From: Alligator mississippiensis | Taxonomy: Eukaryota > Chordata > Crocodylia > Alligatoridae | NCBI RefSeq assembly: GCF_030867095.1 | Contig: NC_081828.1 | Coordinates: 214,117,978 to 214,181,977, forward strand | Reading direction: 5' to 3' | Length of the DNA: 64,000 nt | Part shown: in pieces, positions 12,541-25,400 of the stretch | Position numbering within the stretch: position 1 is the stretch's first letter | Layout: each line of letters begins with the position of its first letter | Notes under the pieces: model-generated | The model's database searches: none | What the model was told of the DNA's origin: nothing | Seen by the model: only the letters and a program-made list of their open reading frames with translations | Translations under genes and position numbers: made by a program

Positions 12541-14141
12541 TCTTGTCACCCTAGGTAGGACCAAAAGCAGCCATGTTACTTTAGGAGATACAGCAATAAT
12601 GACTACCCTCCCGGTGAGCCTCAGACTCCCAGCAGTTTTAAACTGTTCACACTTTAGGGCTGGGGCAGTCTTTATACATCTGCTGGTGCAATGCCTGGCA
12701 CAACAGGACTCCATGTACTATCTTAAGGTGTGAAAGTATCCTGGGTGGGATTTTCAAGAGCACTCGGCATCCGTCTAACCCTGCCCCTAACAGAGGCAAG
12801 AGTAATATTCCCGCTGACCTTACTTGGGCCAATATGGAGATTGCTTCTGAAGGCCTGGATCTGGGGTAGGAGTGCAAGGTCTACCCCTTGAAAAGCTGCA
12901 GGAACTGGGGGTTACTGTACCCCCAAGGGGCTGGGACATCCTAGATGCAGAATATGTTAAACACACCAAGACTTTCAGGCATAAGCTTGGACATAGGGGT
13001 CTGAAAACCGAGGTAGGTATTCAGAGGTATAAGGTTCACTGGGTTTGTCTGAGTCAAGACCAGGTGGGCATGGAGCAAAACCCTACAGAAAGCCCTCAAG
13101 CTCTGGCTTGGTTTTGTTTCCAAGTACAACTCGCAGTCACGCAAACATCTAAGGCAGGTGCACACCGTGGTTTTCTGGTCAGGGTTTTTCAGAGCAGCTT
13201 TAAGCATATTTTCCTCCTAAAGTTTATTTCATTCTGCCCCAGCCCAGAGTCTCAAACAAGGCTTAGGTGAGCCTTGAAGCATGGCTTTCACAGCACAGGA
13301 AATGTGCAGAGAAACCCCATCGATCCAGAGGGAGAAGCAGAAACATCCTTTTCCAGTCATTTTCTGGCTTCCCTTTCCTAATCCGACGGTGCCCACCCAT
13401 GTGCCCTTCCCGCGGCCTCTGCTCCGGCACCAACCGTGGGTCGCATGCCCTCCACCATGGCTGGACTTCTCCTCTGTGGAAAGCTTACCTCTGCTCTGCC
13501 GGCCCAGCTCTCCTCCGCAGCTACTCCCTGCAGGATGCTTTCTTCTCGGCAGCTATCGGGAAGTCCCCAGTGAACCAAGGTTGCAGCATAATTCAGCGAC
13601 TCGCTTCCCGGACCATGTGCTGGGTAGGTGGCCGTGTCCCCAGAAGCCCGTGCTTCCCGGGCAGGCAGTATTCGTCACCCCCAAGCCAGCCCGGGGCACA
13701 CAACGCTCCTGTCATCTGCTGAGCATCAGGGACCACTGCTTCACAGCCGTCCTCTATGGGGCCCTAGCTCTAAGATCCCTAGAGAAGAGCCAGATAGACC
13801 CATAAAATAACACGTTTCGCCTTGGACCGCCCGCCTTGCTCAGCTCATCCCTGCCACCCTTTAAGCAGCACTGCAGACACCCTGGGGTGCAGGGATCCCC
13901 CAGCTCTGCCCTGGGGTCTCCCAGGACTGCCCGCTCCTCTCCCAACACACCCGAGTCAGGCGATTCACTCGTGTCCTCCACCTGGGAAGCCAGCCTGGCG
14001 GACCAATTTGGCACAGGGGTCTCACCCTATAAAGTGCTAAGTTTTTTCCCCAGCCGCCAGGCCCACCACCCAGTCATTTCCACCCCAGTAAAACCTAAGA
14101 TGCAAGTGGAGGTCAGAGTCCAGGACGTACTGCCACTATGA
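12541..14141. other. Intergenic, nothing recognised
   Basis: Includes 150- and 174-codon plus-strand frames at 13267-13805 that overlap each other and are rich in Pro and Ser. No family match seen. Confidence 0.5.
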
Positions 14142-14587
14142 CAGCAGTTCCCAATCTTGGGGTCGCAATGATAAAAAATGGGGCTGCAGGCTCCTGAGGA
14201 AGGAGGGCATGGGGGGGGGGGCCATGTGCCCCCCCAAGATGTGCACACTAGGCAGGAGTGGGAGCAGGTTGGCTGCTGCAGGCTCGGGGCTCCCTGCCCT
14301 GCTGCCCTCCCACTGGGACCGCTGTGGCACTGGGGCAGGGAGGCTTGGTGCCATTGCCGGGATCCCCAAGCCACCACGGTGAGGTGTCCCCTGCCTGGCC
14401 AGGACACAACTCTGCACCACCGCTGCTGCTTGCTGGTGGGCAGGGGGTGTCTCACCATGGCAGCATGGCCCGTGTGGGGCTCCCGGCAGCAGCACCGAAC
14501 CTCCCCACCCTCCCACAGCAGGTCCTACCCCCTGGGCCACGGAGGTCATAGATGGTGTCATGCTCAGGCAAAGTTTGGGAAGCACTG
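14142..14587. mobile_element. hAT-type element, intergenic
   Basis: Ends CAGCAGTTCCCAATCTT and AAGTTTGGGAAGCACTG are inverted repeats of the hAT type. The GC-rich interior contains a poly-G run at 14212-14221 and opens several chance frames. The target duplication is not convincing. Confidence 0.6.
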
Positions 14588-16371
14588 TGCTAAAAGGACT
14601 GCGGGTGAACGCAGACACCCCCGACCTGCTCCCCTCGGGCTTCAGTTGGGTTGCAGATGCATTGAGAGACTACCCTGGTTTGTGCTTGGAGGGTTATTAT
14701 TTTTTTAAATGAGATTTGAGATTTCTAGGCTTCAAAACTGCACGGAACAGGTCAGGGGCAGCCTGCAAGCCAAGCGTCAGTCCTAACTAGCCATGTCTTC
14801 CCCACCTCCTGCAAAGGCACAAAGCACCTTCAAGGCTGCGGTGCTTTCCCTCCCGCATCCCCTCCAAGTCCCAACAGTGCAGCTGGATAGCGACTGCCAG
14901 CTGCTGCTTTAAGGGGAGTGAAAGAGCATGCTCTGCTTTAATGAAAAGCTTGCAAGATAGACCAAGATAAAAAATCCAGTGATGTTAAATCCTCTTTTCT
15001 GCCCACAGCGCCCATATCCTCCTTGCTCTGGTGAACGATGCAACGCTGCATTGTTTGTCTCAACAGGCGTTGGCCACCACAGCATGGTGGGAAAGCTCCC
15101 CAGGCTTAGCTCAATGGTCAGACCCACAGTACGATTGTGGAAAACATCCCGGGAGGCATCAACGTTTCCAAGGGTTGTAAATAGCCTGTCTTCAGTACCT
15201 CTGCAATTGAGGTGGAGCTTACTGAGCAACTTGGAAGTGATAGGATGGTCAAAGGATGCTGAAAACGGATTGAAATTTTAACCCATTGCTACATAAGGAC
15301 TAATATCTAGCTGGGTGTAACCACGTGTTAGCCTGTGGTTGGATGGTCCAATGAGTAACGCATGTCTAAAGGCGTACCTTTCGAGGAAAGCTTTGCATTT
15401 GTGGTCCCTGGGGTTTATGCCCTTCAGTTGGACCCACCAACAGATAGTGAACAGAGAGGCAACTTGGTTTCTATTTGGTTTTACACGCTGGTGAACCTGT
15501 AGCAGCTGGTGTGGAAGAAGTGGCAGCAAGCAGGGTGCTCTCTACTCGTGTGTTCATTGCTTTAGTCCACCGTGCCAGGAGAACCTACAAGTCTTATTCA
15601 GTTGAGGTCATTTCGGGGAAGTTTACGCCATGATCTCAGGTGCCTGAAAAAAAAAAAAGCCCTCCCACGTATGCCTAGGCTCATCCGTTTGGGTGCAGAC
15701 AGCTTGGTGCAGCCCTGAACCCACATCCTGGCACAGCGCTCAGGCTCTCCCGAGCCAGGAGGGCACCAAGACATTAACACACCACAGCTGCAGACTCGGG
15801 CATGGCCACGAGTGAGCAGGGCTTATTTCTTTAGCAGCCTCATCCACCGAGTGCAAGGTGGATGGGCTGACAAGCGGATCAGGTTCTTTCCTCCCTGTCT
15901 GTCCAACACTGCTACAGCGCTGGACACCTGCTGCCTCCTCTCCAGGCACGTCTGCATCTCAGCCCAAAGACATCCCTCCGTATGAAGTTCTCTCTCATAA
16001 GGATATCCTAAGGCTTTAAAGCTTTTAAGTCCCTTTGGCTACCAACCTCCCAGAGCCCAGGGGCAGGTCTGAACAACCGGCCACCGAATGGCAAACTAGC
16101 GTAGCAAGAGTTGTGGAGTCGCTAGTTTGCATTATACACCACTCAGCTCTTCTGCATTTGGGCACAACTTCCTAACGGATCTGCACAGACATTGGTGCCC
16201 TCTAGTGCTGTGTACTCACTATTATGAGACAGGTAGCTAGCTCTCGAGTTGGAAGTCAGCCAGAAGGCAAGATAGATATATGCCTTTACGGACAAACTAA
16301 ATCTCTCTATCTTTCTCAAGCTCTCTTATAACAAAGTCAGAAGGCCGGGCAGATATGCACCTTTATAGAGG
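14588..16371. other. Intergenic, nothing recognised
   Basis: Mixed composition, a poly-A at 15647-15658, no exon or named repeat recognised up to the palindrome cluster. Confidence 0.5.
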
Positions 16372-16443
16372 ACCAAAACATGATTTTTATATTATATATC
16401 TAGATCTATATCTAGATATATAATATAAAAATCATGTTTTGGT
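16372..16443. repeat. Perfect palindrome, 34-bp arms, 4-nt spacer
   Basis: Arms begin ACCAAAACATGATTTTTATA and are exactly complementary over 34 bases with CTAT between them. AT-rich, and it would extrude easily as a cruciform. Confidence 0.95.
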
Positions 16444-16449
16444 GTGTGT

Positions 16450-16506
<57 letters not shown>
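16444..16506. repeat. (GT)n-(TA)n microsatellite
   Basis: A short GT tract leads into about 26 TA units (16452-16503). Confidence 0.95.
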
Positions 16507-16545
16507 GATCTCTCTCTCTCTCTGTATATATATATAGATATATAT

Positions 16546-16570
<25 letters not shown>
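16507..16570. repeat. Second palindrome in (TC)n-(TA)n / (TA)n-(GA)n
   Basis: CTCTCTGTATATATATAT, centre AG, then ATATATATATACAGAGAG. Complementary microsatellite arms of at least 25 bases. Confidence 0.9.
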
Positions 16571-16591
<21 letters not shown>

Positions 16592-16632
16592 ATATATATC
16601 TATATCTATAGATATATATAGATCTCTCTCTA
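16571..16632. repeat. (GA)n run and third palindrome
   Basis: A GA run ends in a perfect palindrome at 16587-16624 (18-base arms GATCTATATATATCTATA, centre TC), extended by GAGAGA/TCTCTC on both sides. Followed by CA-rich sequence to 16700. Confidence 0.9.
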
Positions 16633-16705
16633 TATATCACATACACGCACATGCACATATGCACATGCACGCACACGTATACATACACATGTACACACAT
16701 ATATA

Positions 16706-16750
16706 GCACAAGCTTTCGTGAACCCAAGTTCACTTCATGAGATGCTGTGA
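16706..16750 (-). ncRNA. Hammerhead-ribozyme-like repeat relic
   Basis: On the minus strand the order is a CTGATGA-like box, a hairpin with stem GTGAAC/GTTCAC closed by TTGG, then GAAA and a very short third stem. This is the minimal type I hammerhead layout reported in Penelope-like retroelements. One core position departs from consensus. It belongs to the same repeat family as 22085-22135. Confidence 0.5.
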
Positions 16751-19276
16751 CAGGACAGCAAAGAGCAGAGTGAAGTGGAGCGCGCGACTACAATACAACA
16801 GGTAGGAAAGCAGAAGCGGGAGGGAAGAGGGAAAGGAGAAGAGGGAGTCTACGAGAGGCACGCAAGGAAATAACCCCCAGAAACAAAGGGGCCGCAAATG
16901 CTAATCCAGGTAACGAGTATTACAGCCGGTTTTACTGTGACTGAGCTGCAAGGGTGATTTTTTTTTTTTTTTAAAGGTGTCTTCTAAATATCCAAACCCC
17001 TACTTGGACTGTTAAATGGACTTACAGTTCAGAGGCACCAATGTGCCGGACTCCCACTGCAAATCCGGCTGCCTGCATCTCCAGAGGCTGATTACCACTA
17101 GAGGTCTGGCTCCAAACTCCGTAAGGTTTCAAACCAGGAAGGCAACCGGGTTCCCTCGCTTCTGTTACCACCTGGAGGAGCCGTGCGGCACAGCTCCAAC
17201 ACGAGCCATTGCAGTAACCAAGAATAAAGACTTGCTCTGTTCCGGCACAGCCTTTCATGAGCGGGTCAAGCAGCAAGAAACGGGCATGATTTCAATGGGG
17301 ACCACAGGCTGTTTTAACTCCCGCACCGTGGAGCAGACCGACTTGACACAAGATAATTTGGAAGGAGGTCTCCCAGGGCTTCTACAGACCCAGTTGAACG
17401 ACAAAGTACAGACGCAGCCATCGGAACAGAAGGGTGGTGTCAACTTGACTCCCAAGCGATTGAGAGGGAAGTTCAAAAGCTGCCGCAGGCTCCTATCTGG
17501 TGCGGGAGAGGGGAGTTGTGGTTTGGGAACTTCTCTCTTTGACCAGTAAGCCCAGGACTCCTGGACACGGGCGTTGGAGCAGGGAAGACTGCAACTCTGA
17601 AGGGCAAGTAGCCGGCACATGTTTCAGAACCACCGAAAATTGCGGATGATGAGAAAAGGAAAGCAGTCTCATTACTATAAAAAGGAAAGCAGTCTCATTA
17701 CTCTAACGATGCGGGTATTTAAAGCTTTCGACTCTAAGGACATGCTAAGATCTGGGACAGATAATATTAATGCTTCACTGCTGAACGTTACAGTGGACAG
17801 GGGCTGGTGCACACCTTCCAACCCCAGTTCACGGTGGAGAAAGCCTGAAAGCAAAGAGGCTGGAACTAGTCCCCAGTGCCTTGGAAAGCAAACTTTGGTT
17901 CGAAGGTTGTTATCAGCTCACATACTTTGCGTAAGGACATGAACATTAAACACCACAACCATTTTGGAGGGGGTGCATGTTGGCGGCACGTGGAGGAACA
18001 CAGCGGGAGCTAACAGGGCTCTGGGTTTTTTTAATAGATTAAGGATGGAAAGGGCCCAAGCAGTCTGGATCACAGACTGACCGTGATAGACCACAGGTCC
18101 CGCACCCATTCTAGGACACGAAGGGAGACCGGGAGCTTTCAGAGGATTCAACACAAGCGCAGTGGTCGGAGAGGGCCCAGCCTCGATTCTGGGGATGAAA
18201 GGGTTAGTGTCAGAGGGACTCGGGGAAGAAAAACACCATTCTTCACAGCTGTGTTGGAGCAAAGGTCTCCAAGCAGGAGGTTGGGACGCAGGGACTAGGC
18301 ACTGACCAGGACCGGAGCCCTATTGGAAAAAATGAATTTATTTGCACCCTCAAGGGGGCATTTTACAGTTTTGCCAGGAATAAAGGCTACACCGCCTGGA
18401 AAGAAACTCTTCAGAGAGGTCCGAATATAGGGGCTTGGGAGCCTACCTGCCTCCATCACCATGCAATGCTGTACATCTGCCTGCAGCATTCATGCCTCCA
18501 CCCCAGAGGCATTCAGGACTGAGAAGGGGAGAGGAAGATGTCGTTCCCCTGGAACTCCTTTGAGATCACCCAGCACGAGCCAGGAAGCGGTCGGTGTCCG
18601 CGGAGGACTGGGAACGGGGATGGGCGGGGAGCGATGTTTCCGAGCGGCCTGGCGCCAGGTCTAGGGTTCCCCGGCCTGAGCTCTGCTGACTAGGTGCAAG
18701 GCAGCAACCCCAGGATCAGCCACAGAGACTCAGGGTGGGAAGCAGAGACGATGAGTCTCTGAAGGAACCGTGACGATGTCCCCTGGGTTGGGGAGAGGAA
18801 GGGAGAGAGAGACAAGGGGAGCCCCAAGGCTAAGCGACGAGGATCCCAGCGCTGGCACCATCCCAGCTCTGCTCCATCCTTGCTCCAAATCCCTTTCCCA
18901 GACTGGCCAGCCTCCTCCTGCGACCTGGTCCCACAGGGCACTTTGCAGGAGGAAACGGGACAAGCAGTTCCCCTTAGCAGGTGGCACGGGTAACCGTGGC
19001 ACGAGACAAGCATACCCACCTTTTGTACTGGGGTGGGGAGGATGCTGCTTACTGCTATGTACACTACACGCTCCGGTTACACGGGCAGAGCTTGGCAGCA
19101 GCAGCCCGGCATCCCAGAGGTACTCACGGGACCTTTGGTCGGGAAGTAAGGATAACTGCTCTCAGTTGCCTGCCTGGACTCTTCATACCAACTTAGAAAC
19201 ACACCCAGGAAGTGCCAGGACCCCCTGGCTGACACAAATGCAAGGTTGGTTTGGACTGGGCGCCGTTTTGTCGCCT
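16751..19276. other. Region just past the GUK1 3' end
   Basis: Holds a 177-codon plus-strand frame at 17016-17549 with no recognisable domain, and poly-T at 16959-16972. I could not find a connexin or any other gene here. Confidence 0.5.
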
Positions 19277-19282
19277 TTTAAT
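19277..19282 (-). terminator. Likely GUK1 polyadenylation signal (ATTAAA)
   Basis: The minus strand reads ATTAAA about 125 bases past the GUK1 stop. It is the second most common vertebrate signal hexamer. No AATAAA on this strand lies closer to the stop. This would give a short 3' UTR of about 150 bases. The assignment rests on motif and position only. Confidence 0.5.
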
Positions 19283-19404
19283 ATTAACATCCTGTTGTTG
19301 CTCGGAAGGGGATCAGGACAAAAGGGAATGTCTCTCTTGGAATAAAAAGCTGTGAAGCATCTGGGGAATGATAGACAATGTTAAAACGTCCAAGCAGACA
19401 GAAC

Positions 19405-19440
19405 TCAGGACTTCTTGGGTCCTTGGGCCTTCTTGATTTC
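19405..19440 (-). CDS. GUK1: GUK1 exon 8 (C-terminal end and stop)
   Basis: The acceptor TCTTACAG precedes [11 protein letters not shown] and a TGA stop at 19407-19405. The basic tail resembles human EIKKAQRTGA. Confidence 0.94.
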   Translation of the reverse strand, partial: EIKKAQGPKKS

Positions 19441-22400
19441 CTGTAAGAATACACAGAAGTAGAAAGGTCATTTCTTGCCCTCTAATATTATTCCTAAATC
19501 CACAGATTTTAAGCCCAGAAAAAGACAGGCGGACCTGCTGAGAAATACGGGCCGCTACATTTCACTAGCAACCCTTGTGTCCAGCCTGTCTGGTGCAGCT
19601 GAAGAAAAGCTCCTCTTTTAGAAATACATGCCATCTTGATTTAGATCAGTGATTTGCAATCAGGGTGCCATGGCACCCTGGGGTGTCCTGAAATCCTTTC
19701 AAAGGTGCTGTGGGATGCCATGCAACATTAGCACTGCCAGATGTGCAAACATGTTTCTCATGACAAACCCAGAGATGCCAAATAGGAATCCATGGTGTCA
19801 GAAACATTCAGATATGCTGTGGTCTGAGCTCTTTGCAATAGAATAATTACCCTAGTATTTTCCTGAGTTCATAAAACAAGTGAAAAAGTAAGAGCTGGCT
19901 TTCTCCAAGGGCTGCCTTCAGTCTAAAAAAGGTTGAGAAGTGCTGATTTGAGGGCTTCATGTGATCCTACACATCCTTCGGTAAAACTGCCCATGTTACA
20001 CTCAGTGTTAAAAACGCATGCCTCTGCTCATCTGCTGCTGTCTGGTTTCAGCCTTCAGGGCTCAGCGTAAGGACATACGACACACTCACTACGCTAACTC
20101 TGGAGCCATCTCTATTTGTTGCAAAGGAAAACTGGCATGAGCACCCTACCCACCACATTTACTCTGGAGGAAACGCTGTTCTCTGCTCTAGCATCACTTC
20201 TGAGGAGGTCAAATATAAATTTGCTCTGAAAAAATTTACTCTGATACAAAGTAGAGAGTGGTAATGAGCACATGCAATTCCATTCTGGGGTAGTCCTTTG
20301 CTTAAAACTGGCTCCTCTGCCACGTAGTGATCAGGCACTGTTACAGCACCTGCTTTGGGCACCCAATTTGGGAGAACTCGTTGTCCCTGCTCTTTACAAC
20401 AGAGTTAAAGTATTATTCTGGAGTAAATATGCCATGTGTCTGCACCCTTGCTCCATCTTCATCTTCCAGGTTAGTCTACCATCTAAGCTTCTCCCAGTAG
20501 CAGTATTACCTATACTAATGTGTAGTAACTACCTATATTAATACTCCCAAGTAGCAGTACTACCTATAATAATGTGTCTCCAGCTCTGCTCATCAGAGAG
20601 CCTGGAGAGTGTTATCCCAGACCCTCTGGATTATTAGGGCTGGTTTTAAGGGGTCTGCAAAAAACACTGAGAGCAGATCTCTCTGTGGAGCCCAGAGATC
20701 AGTTCACGGCTGAGAGGATGAAACTGCAGCATCCAGAACACTGCTGGGAACAGACGAGCTCGTTTCCAGGAAGCCATTAATACCTGAACAGCTCTAAATA
20801 GGTTTAAAAGGGTGGGTGTGCATCTATGGCAAGAGGCTGAGCATGGGGGATTCTTGCACTTGCAGCCTAGGTGTGACACTGACTCCCCCCTTTATTCTGG
20901 TCAAGTCACTTACCCTTTTACATCTTAGCTCCCCTGCCTGCAAGAGGATGACAGTAGCTGTCCCTCTTATAGGAGCAGTGTGACCCCTCTGCTATTTGTT
21001 ACAGCTCAGCCAAACATGCCAGCAGCCTAATTACTGAATGCCGGGTGATGTTTTCTGTCTGGTGCAGGGGCCAAAGTTTCCTCTGTTTCTTTGTACTTGT
21101 ACCCTGACTGAGCTCGTGAAAGTCACTGAACACTTCCTGATGGAGATCAGGGCACTTGGCCCCGTGCAATGTTAGAAGACCTGGTGCCTAGCCAAGTCAG
21201 CTCCTGCCAATAATGATCCCAGATCAGGAAGAAAAGCCACTGCCAATGCACAAGTCAGCAGGGCACTTCAGTTTAACTTTAGGCACCAAAGCCAAAAGTG
21301 CATGGAGTTGGGCATGTGCCTCCATATCTCACTCAAGTGGGGACCCTACTGCTACCCACCATTTTGACTGTGCTGGGAAATGGCAGGGGGGAAGGGTGGC
21401 AGACAAACACACCAAGTCGTTCTCCATTTACAGCAGCCTGTACAGGCAGAGGTGCCCCAGGTGACAGGGGCAACGTGTAGGGGATCCATGTGAACCCCTT
21501 ACACGGGGCAGTGCATCCCCTGCAAAAAGGCACCGCCAACAGTCCCTGATCGCCCGTCTGCTGCTGATGCTGCCAGCGGCATCTGCAGGAGCTCCCCGCT
21601 GCTGCCAGCACAGCTCTGCCCCCCCAGCCACTGGGGGTATGTGCCGTTCATGCCAGGTGACTTACCTCTGCAAGAATCTCCTTCAGTTTCAAGTAGGCGA
21701 CTTCTAGGTCGTCATTAATAATGATCAAGTTGAAAAGGCCAGGCTCCTTACCTAGGGAGCCCAAACAAAGCACAACAATTAGGACCTGTGGAAGGGATGG
21801 CAGCTCCTTAGACTTCTCCTTTGGGAATTTAAGGCTTGGGGACTTTCTGCATTTTCATTTAGGTCATGCTAAGGGTGCTCTCTGCCAAGTCATTTACTGG
21901 GGGAGCATGAAACCTTCTACTTGGGTCAAGTCTAGTCCTAGGTGCACATCATGATAGGGCCTGTATATAACATAAGCTCATAGGCATTTAGTCAGAAGGC
22001 AGCGTAGATATGCAACTTTTATAGACTTAATGAATAATGTATAGGCATATGCATATGTATATAATGTGGAGCAAGAGAGTGAGAGCACATGAGCTTTCAT
22101 GAACCCAAGTTCTCTTCATCAGTTGCTGTGAAAGGACAGCATTGAGCAGGGCATAGGCATTTAGGCCAGAAGAGCATATTAGGACCATTTACTTTCCTCC
22201 TCATTAGCCGACCAAACCTCTTCCAGGAATTTCAGCATGTTCTGGTAGATCGAGTGCCTGGCACTCTGCTTATGCTCTCCACAAGAAAGCGAGACTCCAT
22301 GCAACATCCATTTGCAAACAGGAGTTTGAGCAAAACCAGAGGGAAAGACAACACAGCACAGACTGTGTCAGAGTGGTGGAGGTAGAACAAGAGACAGGAC

Positions 22401-25400
22401 AGGAGTCACAACACGCCCTGCAGCTGACCTCGTAACAGAGCGAGGACCAAAAGGTTAAATCCTTCACGTTGTGAAACAATGCCCAGAGGTGGAAAATAGT
22501 GCTAGAAAATCCCAGAGGCTTTGGAGGAGCAAGAAAGCTGTTAGTCTGTTTCTTATTCCTAAAAGGCCCCCCTGGAAAACTCCACAGGATCCTCCCGGGC
22601 CCTGGGAACACAAGGTCAGAAGTGGGGCAGATGGAGGATACTGCAGGCAATGCAAAGGCAGCAGGGGATGCGAGCAGGGGGACACGTCTCCGTGAGGCTC
22701 TTGCACTTACTAAGTTCCAAGTCGACATGAGCTGCCTTCAGCCGCTTCTGCAGGCTCTCCTCGGTCTCCGTCTGCCTCTCGCGCAGTCTCTTTTCCTAGA
22801 CCCCAAAGATGGCAAATGTCAGGGCACATCCGAGAGTCAGTTTAGCAAGCAGCCCACACCCTTCCTTGTGCCCCGAAAGTCATTCTGTCACCACCTATGT
22901 GGGCTCCCAGTCACTGGTTTCCAACCTGTGTCTACCAGGGTACAGGGAGGGCTCTACAGCTGGTCTGAAGATTGCATGGGGCCCCGATTAAAATAGTGTT
23001 TCCAATTAAAATTGTGATGCAGAGGGTGTGGGGTGGCCTGTGAGAAACACTGAGTTAGCCCATTGGTTCCAAAAGCTTGGAAACCACCGGGAATGCCCTG
23101 TTCCCTCAGCGCAGGAGGGCTGGACGTGGCTGTGTCTGGAGCCCAGTGCCAAGACAAAGTAGATCAAGAGCAATGTACGTGGTTGGGGAGCATGTACAGA
23201 CCTGGATCAATAAACCCACACACACGGAACAGATGCATTATATCATCTTAACAAATGGTTTAGCAACTTGCTCCAGGCCCGAAGGAGAATCACTGCCCAG
23301 GCTGCGATTCAATGTCAGGGCTCCCAGCCTTGCACCCCTGGAGCTATCCACAGCAGCCGAGAGGTGACTCTTCAGAGCTGGTGTTATGATGGCAGCACAC
23401 AGAGTGGCCTTTTCCCTTGCACAAGGCACTTAAGGCAGCAAAAAGAAAGAGGAGTGGGTGGGGAGGAATGGGGGGGCCACAGAGAAGCACTGGGTTGGGA
23501 CTCAGGAGACCTGGGTCACTCCCTTACTCTGCCACAGACTGAGTGACCCTGGATAGTCACTTTCTCTCTGCTTCTTAATTCCCCCTGTGTAAAATGGGGG
23601 GTGGGGAGCAGAGGGAAGGAAGAAAGTGAAAACATTCCCACCCTCACAGAAATACTATAGGGATGAGATCACAGAACAGAGATCAATGGGACGTCTGCTG
23701 TCTTACCGCACAATACCAGCCTCGCTAGGACTAATGATGATATGGATACGGACATCAATCCCCTCTAGGAATCATCATGCCCTTGCAGACAGCTGTGAGT
23801 GCAACGCTCTCCTGACTGTGCACAAAAACCAGCCAGGCTGTCAGGAGCTCACAGCCCAGAGCCAATGCAACTCCAAGCACAAGGAGGTAGAGCCCAGGGG
23901 ACAGAGACTTGCAGGAAGACACAGGGATAAGCAGCAGCAGCAGGAGAATGTGCATGCAAAGGCAGAGCCAGAGTACAAGATGCAGGGAGGAGAGGGGGAG
24001 AGAGCAGGTCTGCACAGACTTCTTAAAGGCTCTGTAGCAAACAGTCAAAAGAGGGGTAAAACAATTCCCCATCCCTTCATTAAATCAATGCATCCATCAG
24101 GTCATTTCCTACTGCACCTGGAGATACAAGCTGCCTCTTTCCTCGGAAACAGCAAAGTCCGGACCTATGCAAGGAAGCCTCGAGACTCACCAAGACGTCC
24201 AGGGACGGAGGCTGGATGGAGATGTAGATGGGATTCAGATCCGTCTTCTTGATGTTCTTGACTCCCTGCATGTCAACGTCCAGCACGCAGATCTGGTTCT
24301 GGGCCTGCACGGCCTGTACGGCGGCTTTGCTGGGGGAGGGAGGGGAAGGAGCTGGTTACTGTGCAGGGAGAGCTGCGAGTCCGCACGGCTCCAGCAGTGG
24401 GCCCTCGCCCCTCAGGTGGACTGTACTGGACCACACCACACCCCATATGGTGGTCTTTTGCAAGGACATTTCCCTTGATGCCCAGACTCCCGCGTCCCTG
24501 GGGGAGGCCGGAGAGCAAACTAACATTGGAAACGTGCCTCGGTTGTGTTAACAGCTGTATCTCTCTCCTCCTAGGGAATGGGGGTGGTTCTAACTAGCTG
24601 GGGACCCCAAGATCCCAGCTCCTTGGACAGAGGGAGTGAGGAGTGGCAGGACCGCCTTTCCCACCATCCATGGCCTAGAGAACACACCGGGAAGCCTACA
24701 TCAACCTGAGTGGAGAGCCATGGAGATGGCTCTTCATTCTCTCTTCATCCGTGGAAATGGATGAAGCGAGGACGCTGCTTTCCACTGGGGCAAGCACTGA
24801 GCAGCCTGCTCAAGGTCTCTGGCACTGGGGATCAAATGCCAGAGCTCCTGCAAGTCCGGAACAACTACGAGGGTGGCGACACCGTCAAAAACAGAGATGC
24901 CTGGAGGAAGAGCTTTTTGAAGGGAATGCAACTATCTTTGCTCCTACAGTCCCTGGAAAAGGAAGGATCTTCCACAGATCTGCTGGTTTGGGACAACACA
25001 GTTAAAATGCTCATTAAACCAGCCTCTCCTTGGGCTGCCTTGGGCCCTTAGGCAGTCCTGGAGAATCACCCCAGCTTCTCCCTATGTTTCTACAACAGCA
25101 AAGCCAGCATCTTAAAAGGACTCCCATTACCTGAATGCATAGAGGAGAACTGCCCAGAATAATAAAATGGCCAGGTCTAAGCTCTTTGGGCAGGGGCTGG
25201 CTTTTTCAGTTCTGGATTTGTTCAGTGCTTGGCCTGATGGAGCACCAGGTCATGGCTGGGGATCTTCAGCAGTAATGCTGGAGAAATCCTGAGGCCGTCT
25301 GAAGTCGAGTTCAAATTGCCTGAAGGCGGCAGCAGAGGATAAAAGGAGCTGCTGTCAAGCCTCAAAACAATTATTAAGCTTGTCTTGTGATGCTCAGTCC

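Noticed and set aside
13267-13805. Two overlapping frames of 151 and 174 codons
   Set aside because: Pro/Ser/Cys-rich composition in overlapping frames, no splice-flanked conserved core, no family resemblance.
16434-16706. 90-codon frame of Tyr/Ile and Arg/Glu repeats
   Set aside because: It is a read-out of the TA, GA and CA microsatellites.
17016-17549. 177-codon plus-strand frame past the GUK1 3' end
   Set aside because: No domain, signal or repeat pattern of a known family. An AATAAAGACTTGCTCTG string inside it suggested an old terminal repeat, but I found no matching second copy or clear ends.
23626-24252. 208-codon plus-strand frame overlapping GUK1 exon 5
   Set aside because: Its conserved part is only the antisense of the GUK1 exon, and the rest includes intron sequence.
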